A DNA stretch of 61,901 bases, taken from NCBI GenBank assembly GCA_013289615.1, contig JABCZO010000026.1:1-61901 (forward strand), read 5' to 3'. Of this stretch, positions 18,301 through 26,079 are shown one piece after another. How positions within the stretch are numbered: position 1 is the first letter of the stretch; each line of letters starts with the position of its first letter. A model generated the notes under the pieces. That model saw only the letters and a list, made by a program, of their open reading frames with translations, did no database searches and was not told the origin of the DNA. Both the position numbers and the translations under genes were made by a program. This DNA is from Gammaproteobacteria bacterium. Lineage in GTDB: Bacteria; Pseudomonadota; Gammaproteobacteria; Steroidobacterales; Steroidobacteraceae.

Positions 18301-18465
18301 TCAGCTGCAAGGCGGGTGGGTACCATCCGAGCACACGACCGTCGTGCCAGAGTTAGCCGGCACGATGACGGTGGTGCTGCTCTTTTGCGGCGCAGGCGGG
18401 CTGCTGCTGCTGATGCACCCCGACAGAGCGGCGAGCACCGCGAGCGAAGCCAGTACAGTTTTCAT
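18301..18465 (-). CDS. Small lipoprotein, 54 residues
   Basis: The gene encodes MKTVLASLAVLAALSGC followed by a Ser/Pro-rich linker and a Val/Thr-rich tail with two more Cys residues (VVCSDGTHPPCS). The lipobox LSGC (residues 14-17) is clear. The ribosome site is good: AAGAGGATT ends a few bases before the ATG. The short tail with a CSDGT..PPC pair could form one disulfide. Family unknown to me. Likely anchored in the outer membrane by its lipid. Confidence 0.75.
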   Translation of the reverse strand: MKTVLASLAVLAALSGCISSSSPPAPQKSSTTVIVPANSGTTVVCSDGTHPPCS

Positions 18466-18737
18466 GTTGAATCCTCTTACTTCCTTGAACAGATTTGCTA
18501 GGTAGTCAGCATGAAGCTAATGGCACTGGCATTGAACTCGTCCGCGCCCGGGACCCACCGTCGGTGACCTCCTACAGTCGCGCTATTAACGGGGCTTAAG
18601 CGCCACGGGCGCGCTCAATCCCGAGCACAATCATGAACGTGCGCTGAATAAGCGCTGGATGAGCGCGTGCTGAGCTGTGCTTGTCGCCTGTCGGATTGAT
18701 CAGTAGCATTCGCGCGTCGGCGAACAGTGAGACACGA

Positions 18738-19202
18738 ATGCCAAAAATAGACCCGAGCGTCGCGCCCGAAAGCTCCGGCACGCGTTACCCAGCCCCTTTC
18801 GATCAGCCCTGCCGCAACCGCAGCTGGCGACGTCTCGGTGAGGCCGCCGGCCTGACGCAATTCGGGGTCAACCTGCTGCGTCTGGCAGCGGGGGCCTGGT
18901 CCAGCCAGCGCCACTGGCACAGCCACGAAGATGAATTCGTCTACGTGCTGCAGGGAGAAGTCGTGCTGGTATCGGATGACGGCGAGCAGACATTGCGGGC
19001 CGGAGACTGTGCGGGCTTCAAGGCTGCAGAGCGCAATGGCCATTGCTTCCAGAACCGCACGGCCGCGCCCGCCGAACTTCTGATCGTGGGTTCACGCAAC
19101 GACGAGGACCATTGTGAATATTCGGATATCGACATGATGTTCACCGCCGGCCGCTACTCGGGCAAGGCAAGCTTCCGGCACAAGGACGGCTCCCCCTACT
19201 AG
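18738..19202 (+). CDS. Cupin-domain protein
   Basis: About 154 residues from ATG 18738 (MPKIDPSVAPESSGTRYP). Cupin motif 1 is HWHSHEDEFVYVLQGE, with the His-x-His and Glu metal ligands. Motif 2 is around RAGDCAGFKAAERNGHCFQN, with the second His. One-domain cupins of this sort bind a transition metal and often act on sugars or small acids. The C-terminal part, EYSDIDMMFTAGRYSGKASF, is common in a subgroup of unknown activity. Confidence 0.85.
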   Translation: MPKIDPSVAPESSGTRYPAPFDQPCRNRSWRRLGEAAGLTQFGVNLLRLAAGAWSSQRHWHSHEDEFVYVLQGEVVLVSDDGEQTLRAGDCAGFKAAERNGHCFQNRTAAPAELLIVGSRNDEDHCEYSDIDMMFTAGRYSGKASFRHKDGSPY

Positions 19203-19374
19203 CAGGAAGCCGCAGCCGCTTGAGTACCGATTGAATGCGCTCGGCGCGATTTTTCCTGGCTTCCCATCGGTGCACGACGAGCCTTGAGCGTACTGGACCG
19301 CGAATCAACTTGGCCCGGGGAGCGCCCCGGCACTAAGATAGCGCTCCGACTACTTACCCCAGGACCGAATTGGT

Positions 19375-19746
19375 ATGAAAGCGCTTATTGCCGCTGCGGC
19401 GCTCGCCGCCCTGATGGCAGGACCTGTCCACGCCGACTGTCCGTATCCGGCGCCGCCGGAAAAGATCCCGGATGGCAATACCGCCTCCCTTAGCGAAATG
19501 GTCGCTGTGAAGAAACAGATCGCGGACTATGACGCTGCGATCGGCGGCTACCTCGATTGCATCAAGAAAGAACATGAGGACGCGGTAGCCAAGGCCGGCG
19601 ACAAGCTGACCGACAAGCAAAGAGACGACCTGGAGCATATGGAGACCTCAAGGCACAATGCCGCGGTCGTTCAATTGCAGTCGGTCGCCGACCGCTTCAA
19701 CGAGCAGGTTCGGGCCTACAAGGCGAAAAACCCCAAGAAAGAGTAG
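19375..19746 (+). CDS. Small secreted protein with Cys pair
   Basis: The 123-residue product has a signal peptide (cleavage near VHA-DC) and a helical mature part rich in Lys and Asp. Two Cys residues, one at the mature N terminus (DCPYPAPP) and one in YLDCIKKEHED, may form a disulfide. I do not assign a domain. It stands alone between the cupin gene and a membrane protein gene. Confidence 0.65.
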   Translation: MKALIAAAALAALMAGPVHADCPYPAPPEKIPDGNTASLSEMVAVKKQIADYDAAIGGYLDCIKKEHEDAVAKAGDKLTDKQRDDLEHMETSRHNAAVVQLQSVADRFNEQVRAYKAKNPKKE

Positions 19747-19838
19747 CTGTCTCGCCTTATGGCAAGCCGGCCACGGGGCGCGCGGAATCTGTGACCGCCA
19801 TGCCTGGTTGACGCTCGCCGATCATCTACGATGGCACG

Positions 19839-20234
19839 GTGAAAAACCCTGCGACGCCCAAAGGCATTCTGGTCACAGTGGCATTCCTGGCGCTGTACTG
19901 CGCGGTCGCGATCTGGTTCGGCTGGATGCACCGCCTCTGGCTGATGGTCGCAGTCGGTGTCGTGGCCGGGGTCGGCTGCGTTGGCGCAGCCACGATGCGG
20001 CGCTGGTCGCGCTTTCTGGTCTACGCGCTGAGCGTGGGTTTGGCGATCAGCTGGCTCTGCTCGATCTACACGTCGGCGCGCGTGGGCTACTTCAGCCCGC
20101 TTTCCTGGCAGAGCATTATCCTGTCGCAGATTCCGGGCTTTCTGTTGCTGGCAATCGGCTATTTCTGCAGCCAGATGGCACACCGGCACCTGGGCAACGG
20201 CGGCGCCATCGCCGCGCCGGCGCCGGGCGCCTAA
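19839..20234 (+). CDS. Four-helix membrane protein of unknown function
   Basis: A GTG at 19839 opens a 131-residue protein (MKNPATPKGILVTVAFLALY) with four hydrophobic segments and a polar Ala/Gly/Pro tail. No family motif is evident. Its 3' end overlaps the stop of the convergent anti-sigma factor gene by 4 bases. Confidence 0.6.
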   Translation: MKNPATPKGILVTVAFLALYCAVAIWFGWMHRLWLMVAVGVVAGVGCVGAATMRRWSRFLVYALSVGLAISWLCSIYTSARVGYFSPLSWQSIILSQIPGFLLLAIGYFCSQMAHRHLGNGGAIAAPAPGA

Positions 20235-21115
20235 CTGCCCGCCAGCACCATCGCCTTGGTGTTGGGCACTGCCGCCCCGCCCTTCTGTTCGATCGTAACG
20301 GCGAACTGGTTCGCGGCCTGGATCGGCATTTTTGCGCGGAAATCCCGGCGCACGCTGCCCTTGGCATCGACCTGGAACACGCCGGCGTCCACCGGCGACG
20401 GATACTTCGGATCGATGATCCAGAGCTGGTAGTCCTTGTCGTCCGGGAGCGGCTCGAGATTACGTACAATGAACACGCCGTCCTGGCGCTCGTTATCCCA
20501 GACGCTGACCGCAATCGTCTTCGGCGACGCGGCCAGCAACGAGTCGAGCAGCGCAATGCGGAAACTGGCCAGGCGATTGCTTTCGCGCAGCTTTGCCACT
20601 GCCTGGCGCAGATTGGCAGTCTCGGAACGCGCCAGTTCAGCGCTCGCCGTCAGTTCATTGATTCGGTTCGCCTGCGCGGCCAGCTGCGAGCGCAGGCCGG
20701 CGCCCTGCCACAGAAACGCCAGCGACACCAGCGCCAGCGCAGCCGCCAGCGCCCAGGGAATCCACAGGTTGGCAGGCCGCCTGAGCGGCACGCCGATCGG
20801 TGCGCCAGCCGGCGCGCTCGCCGGAGCACTCGCCGGAGTACTCGCCGGAGCGCTGATGGGGCGCTCGGGTGTCGTCTTCGGAGCTGACGGCTGCTGCGGC
20901 TCGATCTCGAGCAGCAGCCGCGCCTTGACGGCCGCCGGCGGCTCGAGCGCCGGCGCGGTCCCGGCCAGCGCCTCGGTCACCGAACGCAGCTCGCGCACCA
21001 GGGCACGAAGTTCCGGATCCACACGCAGCGACACCTCGAACGCTCTGGTCTCGTCCGCGTCCAGCGCCCCGAGTGCATAGGCGGCCGCCTGCTCCTGCAT
21101 GCCCTCGTCGATCAC
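20231..21115 (-). CDS. RskA-type anti-sigma factor
   Basis: The 294-residue protein has an N-terminal cytoplasmic domain that starts DEGMQEQAAAYALGALDADE, a single membrane helix (LWIPWALAAALALVSLAFLW) and a periplasmic anti-sigma-K C-terminal domain (SVWDNERQDGVFIVRNLEPL; YQLWIIDPKYPSPVDAGVF). It overlaps the sigma factor gene by 4 bases, so the two are co-translated. It should hold the ECF sigma factor at the membrane until released, probably by regulated proteolysis. The linker before the helix has a run of Ala-Pro-Ser/Thr repeats encoded by 12-bp DNA repeats (20817-20852). Confidence 0.9.
   Translation of the reverse strand: MIDEGMQEQAAAYALGALDADETRAFEVSLRVDPELRALVRELRSVTEALAGTAPALEPPAAVKARLLLEIEPQQPSAPKTTPERPISAPASTPASAPASAPAGAPIGVPLRRPANLWIPWALAAALALVSLAFLWQGAGLRSQLAAQANRINELTASAELARSETANLRQAVAKLRESNRLASFRIALLDSLLAASPKTIAVSVWDNERQDGVFIVRNLEPLPDDKDYQLWIIDPKYPSPVDAGVFQVDAKGSVRRDFRAKMPIQAANQFAVTIEQKGGAAVPNTKAMVLAGS
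20817..20852. repeat. Three tandem 12-bp units in the anti-sigma factor linker
   Basis: The units ctcgccggagca, ctcgccggagta and ctcgccggagcg lie head to tail and encode the Pro/Ala/Ser/Thr linker of the anti-sigma factor. Such in-frame units can vary in number between strains. Confidence 0.7.
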
Positions 21116-21696
21116 AGCGCACCTCCGAGCTGCTCACGCAGGCGTAGCATGCCGCGCCGGATCCGCGCTTTGATGGTACCCAGCGGCTGTTGCAGCCGCG
21201 TCGCGATGTCGCTCTGGCTCAGTCCGGTAAAGAAGGCCAGCTCGATCGCCATGCGCTGGTCCGCCGGCAGCTCTTTCATGGCATCGCGCAGCAATTCGGC
21301 CCGCTCGCGCCCGTGCACGATTTCATTCGCCGAAGGATAGGACGTGGCGTCGGAATTCTCGGCCAGGATCGCAGCTTCCTCGATCAGGCGCAGCCGTCGC
21401 GTGCGCGCGCGCAGCCGATCGAGTGCCTTGTTGCGAGTGACTGCGACGGCCCAACTGGAGAGCGTACCGAGTTGCGGGTCGTAGTCGCCGGACTTATTCC
21501 AGATCACCAGCATGACTTCCTGCAACACGTCCTCGGCTTCCTTGCGCTCGCCGAGTACCCTCGCGGCCACGGAGAACAGCAGCGGAGAATAGCGATCGTA
21601 GAAAGCGATGAAGGCCGCGCGCTCGCCGCCGCGAATCCGCTCGATCAGTGCCACGTCCTGGTTTTGTTCCACTACGTTTCTGTCCGCGTCCGCCAT
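21112..21696 (-). CDS. ECF-type RNA polymerase sigma factor
   Basis: The 194-residue protein has region 2 (FYDRYSPLLFSVAARVLGER; EDVLQEVMLVIWNKSGDY) and region 4 (ELPADQRMAIELAFFTGLSQ, continuing SDIATRLQQPLGTIKARIRR) and lacks regions 1 and 3. It pairs with the overlapping RskA-type anti-sigma factor. Divergently placed 240 bases away is a COG2907-DUF1365-Cfa operon, which in other proteobacteria is a common target of ECF factors answering singlet oxygen or membrane damage. Confidence 0.93.
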   Translation of the reverse strand: MADADRNVVEQNQDVALIERIRGGERAAFIAFYDRYSPLLFSVAARVLGERKEAEDVLQEVMLVIWNKSGDYDPQLGTLSSWAVAVTRNKALDRLRARTRRLRLIEEAAILAENSDATSYPSANEIVHGRERAELLRDAMKELPADQRMAIELAFFTGLSQSDIATRLQQPLGTIKARIRRGMLRLREQLGGAL

Positions 21697-21836
21697 AATT
21701 GCCAGCCGTCGCGCAGCTCGCGGCCAAAACCGCGGGACGCGCGCAAACGCTGCTGTATGAGTATAGCCGTTGATTCATAACAGACCGCCATCGCAGTAAC
21801 AAGTCGCATTCAGTACTGTAATAACGATCCCCGGGT

Positions 21837-21867
21837 CCGGATGGATGCCTGGGGGGGATGCATCCGG
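21837..21867. repeat. Inverted repeat upstream of the COG2907 operon
   Basis: CCGGATG (21837-21843) and CATCCGG (21861-21867) form a perfect 7-bp dyad with a 17-base spacer containing a run of seven G. A second overlapping palindrome, GGATGCATCC, sits in its right half. The dyad lies between the divergent sigma factor gene and the COG2907 gene, where an operator or promoter element could be. Confidence 0.4.
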
Positions 21868-21933
21868 CAGCCCCCCGGCAAGCGATATATGCCACGATAG
21901 TGCTCAAGACGGGGCGGATTTCACCACAATTGC

Positions 21934-23199
21934 ATGGAAACGATTGCCATCATTGGTACCGGCATCTCCGGTCTCGGCTGTGCGCATTTTTTGCAGCACC
22001 GCTACCAGCTCACCCTGTACGAAAAGAGCGACTACGTCGGTGGTCATTCCAATACGGTCAGCGTCGAAGACGAGCGTGGCCCGGTATCGATCGATACCGG
22101 GTTCATGACCTATAACGAGGTCACTTATCCGAACCTCACCCGCCTGTTTCGCGAGCTCGGCGTGCCCACGCGTGCAAGCTCCATGTCGTTCAGCGTGCAG
22201 CACCTGCCCGGCAGGCTCGAATTCTGCGGCTCGAGCCTGAATCATCTGTTTGGACAGCGACGCAATCTGTTCAAGCCGCAGTTCTGGAAGATGCTGCTGC
22301 AGATCAACCGCTTCAACCGGGAAGCCGCCGGAGCACTGCAGTCGTCGGCCGATCCGCGCCTGACCCTGGGCGAGTACGTCAGCGAGCGTAACTACGGCGA
22401 GCAGTTCCTGAACTACTACCTGCTGCCGATGAGCTGCGCCGTCTGGTCCTCGCCGCCGGAGCGGATGCTGCAGTTTCCGGCGCTGACGCTGCTGCGCTTT
22501 TTCCACAATCACGGCTTTCTCGGACTGCATACCCAGCATCCCTGGCGCAGCGTGCTGGGAGGCGCCAGGAGCTACGTCGACAAGCTCATCGCTCCGTTTC
22601 GCGACCGGATATACCTCAGGCGCGGCGCCGTTGCCGTGCGCCGCCGCGCCGATCGGGTCCAGGTCACCGACGAATCGGGCCACACGGCGCACTACCATCA
22701 CGCGATACTGGCCTGCCACGCGGACCAGACACTGCAGATGCTCAGCGACGCCGACGCCGAGGAGCAGGCGGTGCTCGGGCAGTTCAAATACCAGCCCAAT
22801 AGCGCGCTGCTGCACACCGACGCGCAGGTGATGCCGCGCACCGAGCGCTGCTGGTCATCGTGGAACTACCGTGTCAGCTACGATGCCGATGGCCGCGTGG
22901 CGCCCTCGACCGTCTACTGGATCAATCGGCTGCAGGGCATCGATTCGTCGCGCAATTACTTTGTGTCGATCAACGGCGAGGACACGCTGCAACCGCAGCG
23001 CGTACTGCAGCGCATTGACTACGAGCATCCACTGTTCGACGACGGCGCCATTCGTGCGCAGCAGCGCCTGCCGGGCCTCAACCAGCGACGCCGCGGCGTG
23101 TACCTGTGCGGCAGCTATTTCCGCTACGGCTTTCATGAGGACGCGTTCAGCTCGGCGCTGCAGCTCAGCCGGCTGCTGGTGGAGGATGCGTGGAGCTGA
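21934..23199 (+). CDS. FAD-dependent amine-oxidase-like protein (COG2907)
   Basis: 421 residues with an N-terminal dinucleotide motif (IIGTGISGLGCAHFL) and the second flavin motif DYVGGHSNTVSVEDE. The rest matches the COG2907 flavoproteins (PVSIDTGFMTYNEVTYPNLT; YCLCGSYFRYGFHED-like end, here YLCGSYFRYGFHEDAFSSAL). These are nearly always found with DUF1365 and cyclopropane-fatty-acid synthase and are thought to modify membrane lipids, perhaps toward furan fatty acids. It is the first gene of a three-gene operon. Confidence 0.88.
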   Translation: METIAIIGTGISGLGCAHFLQHRYQLTLYEKSDYVGGHSNTVSVEDERGPVSIDTGFMTYNEVTYPNLTRLFRELGVPTRASSMSFSVQHLPGRLEFCGSSLNHLFGQRRNLFKPQFWKMLLQINRFNREAAGALQSSADPRLTLGEYVSERNYGEQFLNYYLLPMSCAVWSSPPERMLQFPALTLLRFFHNHGFLGLHTQHPWRSVLGGARSYVDKLIAPFRDRIYLRRGAVAVRRRADRVQVTDESGHTAHYHHAILACHADQTLQMLSDADAEEQAVLGQFKYQPNSALLHTDAQVMPRTERCWSSWNYRVSYDADGRVAPSTVYWINRLQGIDSSRNYFVSINGEDTLQPQRVLQRIDYEHPLFDDGAIRAQQRLPGLNQRRRGVYLCGSYFRYGFHEDAFSSALQLSRLLVEDAWS

Positions 23200-24014
23200 A
23201 TTCCTGCCTGTATGAATGCGTGATCGTCCACCGGCGCTCGCGCCCCAAGCGCTACGCCTTCGAGCATCGGATGATGATGCTGTACGTCGATCTCGACGAA
23301 CTCGACGCCATCGACCGCAACACGCAGCTGCTAAGCCGGGAGCGGCCGAACCTCTACAGTTTTCGCGACGCCGATTATTTTCCCACCGGTACCGCGGGCG
23401 GGCTCAAGTCACGGGTAAGCGCGTACCTGCAGCAGCACGGAATCGACACTGCCGCCGCGCTGCGCATCCGGCTGCTGACGCTGCCGCGCATCCTTGGCTA
23501 TATCTTCAATCCGATTTCGATCTATTTCTGCTCGGATGGCCAGGACACACCGCTGTGTGCGATCGCCGAGGTCGGCAACACATTTCGCGAGAGCAAGCTG
23601 TTCCTGCTGCCCAGGCTGGCGGGGCAGCCGCAATCCGCGCGTCCACGCTATCGCCTGCGGGTGCCGAAGCATTACTACGTGTCGCCGTTCTCCGATCTCG
23701 ACCTGTGCTTCGACTTCGACGCCTGCCTGCCCGGCCAGAGCCTGCAGCTGCATATCGAGGATTGGGACGCGAACGGTAAAATGCTCGACAGCCACCTGCG
23801 TGGCGCCCGGGTACCGCTGTCGGACTATCAGTTACTGCGTTTCGCGGTCAAATTTCCGGCACTCACGCTGAAGGTGATCGCATTGATCCATTGGCACGCG
23901 CTATGGCTTGCGGTCAGGCGCGTGCGCTGGCATCGCAAGGCCGATCGCCCCGACCTGCAGCGCGAGGTACTCAATCCAGCGCACTCGCCGCGAGGTCGTA
24001 GCCATGTCCACTGA
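23190..24014 (+). CDS. DUF1365 family protein
   Basis: The 274-residue product starts at GTG 23190, overlapping the flavoprotein gene by 10 bases. It has [55 protein letters not shown] and [14 protein letters not shown], which are the hallmarks of DUF1365. The family is linked by gene neighbourhood to fatty-acyl modification; no reaction is firmly assigned. It is coupled by overlap to the genes on both sides. Confidence 0.9.
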   Translation: MELNSCLYECVIVHRRSRPKRYAFEHRMMMLYVDLDELDAIDRNTQLLSRERPNLYSFRDADYFPTGTAGGLKSRVSAYLQQHGIDTAAALRIRLLTLPRILGYIFNPISIYFCSDGQDTPLCAIAEVGNTFRESKLFLLPRLAGQPQSARPRYRLRVPKHYYVSPFSDLDLCFDFDACLPGQSLQLHIEDWDANGKMLDSHLRGARVPLSDYQLLRFAVKFPALTLKVIALIHWHALWLAVRRVRWHRKADRPDLQREVLNPAHSPRGRSHVH

Positions 24015-25101
24015 TATTCAGGCCGCGATCGCCCCGCAAGCCGGCAGCGCGCCGCGAACCATGAGCATCGATAATCTGATCGCCAGGGGCCTGTTGCCCG
24101 ACTGGGTGATTCGGCACGGCATCCGCCGGCTGCTGCGCAGCCGGCTGCGCGAGCAGCGGCGCGGCAGCGCTGAAGCGCGCGCGCATGCACGGCAAGTCTT
24201 CATCGAACAACTAAAGGCGAGCCCGATCGCGATCGACACCGCGGCGGCCAACCAGCAGCACTACGAGCTGCCGACCGAGTTCTATCAGCTGTGCCTCGGC
24301 GCGCGGCTCAAATACAGCAGTGGGTTGTGGCCTGAAGGCATCGCGACGCTCGATGATGCCGAGCAGGCGATGCTGCGGCTGACCTGCGAGCGCGCCCGGA
24401 TCGAGGATGGACAGCAGATCCTGGAGCTGGGCTGCGGCTGGGGCGCGCTATCGCTGTGGCTGGCCGAGCACTATCCGCGTGCGCGCATCACCGGCGTGTC
24501 CAATTCCGCGACCCAGCGTCTGTATATCGAGGCCGAATGCGCTCGCCGGGGGCTGAGTAATCTGCAGATCATCACCTGCGACATGAACCGCTTTGAAACC
24601 CCGGCGCGCTTCGACCGGGTGGTGTCGGTCGAGATGTTCGAGCATATGAAAAACTACCAGCAGCTCATGACGAACATCGCCCGCTGGCTGAAGGACCAAG
24701 GCCTGCTGTTCGTCCATATCTTCAGCCACCGCGAGTTCGCCTATCACTTCGTCGCCCGCGACCCATCGGACTGGATGGCGCGATATTTCTTCACCGGCGG
24801 CATCATGCCCAGTGAGGACCTGCTGTTGCATTTTCAGCGTGACCTGAAGCTGGCGGCGCGCTGGCGGGTGAGCGGCGAGCACTACCGGCGCACTGCGGAA
24901 GCCTGGCTCGCCAATCTCGATCGCAATACGCAGCTGGCGCGGCCGGTGCTCGCGGCGACCTATGGGGCCGAGCAGGCGCAGCGCTGGTTGTCGTACTGGC
25001 GGGTATTCTTCATGGCCTGCGCCGAGCTTTGGGGCTATCGCGGTGGCAGCGAATGGCAGGTCTCGCACTACCTGTTTCGTCGCACCAGCTTGCCAGTGTG
25101 A
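24004..25101 (+). CDS. cfa: Cyclopropane-fatty-acyl-phospholipid synthase family methyltransferase
   Basis: About 365 residues from ATG 24004, which overlaps the DUF1365 gene by 11 bases. The SAM-binding motif is [20 protein letters not shown], and [16 protein letters not shown] and [12 protein letters not shown] are typical of Cfa. The N terminus has the family's [20 protein letters not shown]. It should transfer a methylene or methyl group from SAM to unsaturated acyl chains in membrane phospholipids. In this three-gene setting it may make a modified fatty acid other than simple cyclopropane. Confidence 0.9.
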   Translation: MSTDIQAAIAPQAGSAPRTMSIDNLIARGLLPDWVIRHGIRRLLRSRLREQRRGSAEARAHARQVFIEQLKASPIAIDTAAANQQHYELPTEFYQLCLGARLKYSSGLWPEGIATLDDAEQAMLRLTCERARIEDGQQILELGCGWGALSLWLAEHYPRARITGVSNSATQRLYIEAECARRGLSNLQIITCDMNRFETPARFDRVVSVEMFEHMKNYQQLMTNIARWLKDQGLLFVHIFSHREFAYHFVARDPSDWMARYFFTGGIMPSEDLLLHFQRDLKLAARWRVSGEHYRRTAEAWLANLDRNTQLARPVLAATYGAEQAQRWLSYWRVFFMACAELWGYRGGSEWQVSHYLFRRTSLPV

Positions 25102-25158
25102 TCCAGACACTATCGTTGAGCAGCGCTCGCGGCTAGACTTGCGGCGGCTGCAGACGGA

Positions 25159-26052
25159 GTGACGGATGATTTGCTGCTCTACCTTGCGGTGAGGATCGTG
25201 GGCATACTGCCGCGCGTGCTCCTGACCGTGTTGCTTCTGGGCGCCTTCGGCACCGCCGGCGCTCATTCGCGCACCGACAGCCATGACCCCTATCATCGAT
25301 CGGCGTCTGCATACGCCGCCGTGCTCGACGGGGAGCTGCTCTGGGCCAGCAATATCGACGTGCGCCGTGCCCCGGCCTCATTGACCAAGCTGCTGACCGC
25401 GCTGGTGGTGCTCGACTCGAACTGGCAGCCCGATGCGCTGCTGAGCGTCAGCCACGACGCCGCCCACACCAAGCATCCACGGGTCGGCCTGCGCACCGGC
25501 GAGAGCATACGCGCGGACGACGCCCTGACGGCGATGCTGATGCACTCCGCCAATGATGCCTGCCTGGTCCTGGCCGAACATGTGGCCGGCTCAGTCGATG
25601 CGTTTGCGGCGCGCATGAATGCCCGCGCCGCAGCGCTCGGCATGCAGGATTCGCACTTCGTACATCCCTGTGGCTTCGACGCCGACGGCCAGTATTCGAC
25701 CGTCACCGACCTGCTGCGCCTGGCCAAGGCCGCGCACGCCGACCCTCGCATCGCCCTGATCGCCGCCCAGGAGCGGGCGACGATCAGCACGGCCACGGGC
25801 CGATCGCTGGCATTCCGGAACACCAACCAGCTGCTCGGGCGCCTGGATGGGGTGGTCGGACTGAAGACCGGCTATACCCAGCATGCCGGGCACTGCCTCA
25901 TCGTGGTGGCCGAACAATCCGGGCACCGCGTCTGGCTGGTGCTGCTCGACTCGCAGCGCCGCTGGTGGACCGCCCACCGCATCATCACCGACGCGTTCGC
26001 GGCCGCCGTACACGCGGAACGCAGCCACGAGGCCACGTTCGCCGGCACCTGA
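25159..26052 (+). CDS. D-alanyl-D-alanine carboxypeptidase (PBP5/6-like)
   Basis: About 297 residues with a hydrophobic N terminus that acts as a signal or anchor. The three serine-penicillinase motifs are present: SLTK (PASLTKLLTALVVLD), SAN (LMHSANDACLVLAE) and KTG (GLKTGYTQHAGHCLI). It should trim the terminal D-Ala of peptidoglycan stem peptides in the periplasm. It lacks the long C-terminal domain and amphipathic anchor of PBP5. The GTG at 25159 overlaps a GGAG; a TTG at 25171 would give that GGAG a normal spacing and is a good alternative start. Confidence 0.9.
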   Translation: MTDDLLLYLAVRIVGILPRVLLTVLLLGAFGTAGAHSRTDSHDPYHRSASAYAAVLDGELLWASNIDVRRAPASLTKLLTALVVLDSNWQPDALLSVSHDAAHTKHPRVGLRTGESIRADDALTAMLMHSANDACLVLAEHVAGSVDAFAARMNARAAALGMQDSHFVHPCGFDADGQYSTVTDLLRLAKAAHADPRIALIAAQERATISTATGRSLAFRNTNQLLGRLDGVVGLKTGYTQHAGHCLIVVAEQSGHRVWLVLLDSQRRWWTAHRIITDAFAAAVHAERSHEATFAGT

Positions 26053-26079
26053 AGGCCGCGCCGCAATCCGTCGGCCATA

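Noticed and set aside
19658..20887. 409-residue plus-strand frame
   Set aside because: It spans parts of three real genes on both strands and has shadow-like composition.
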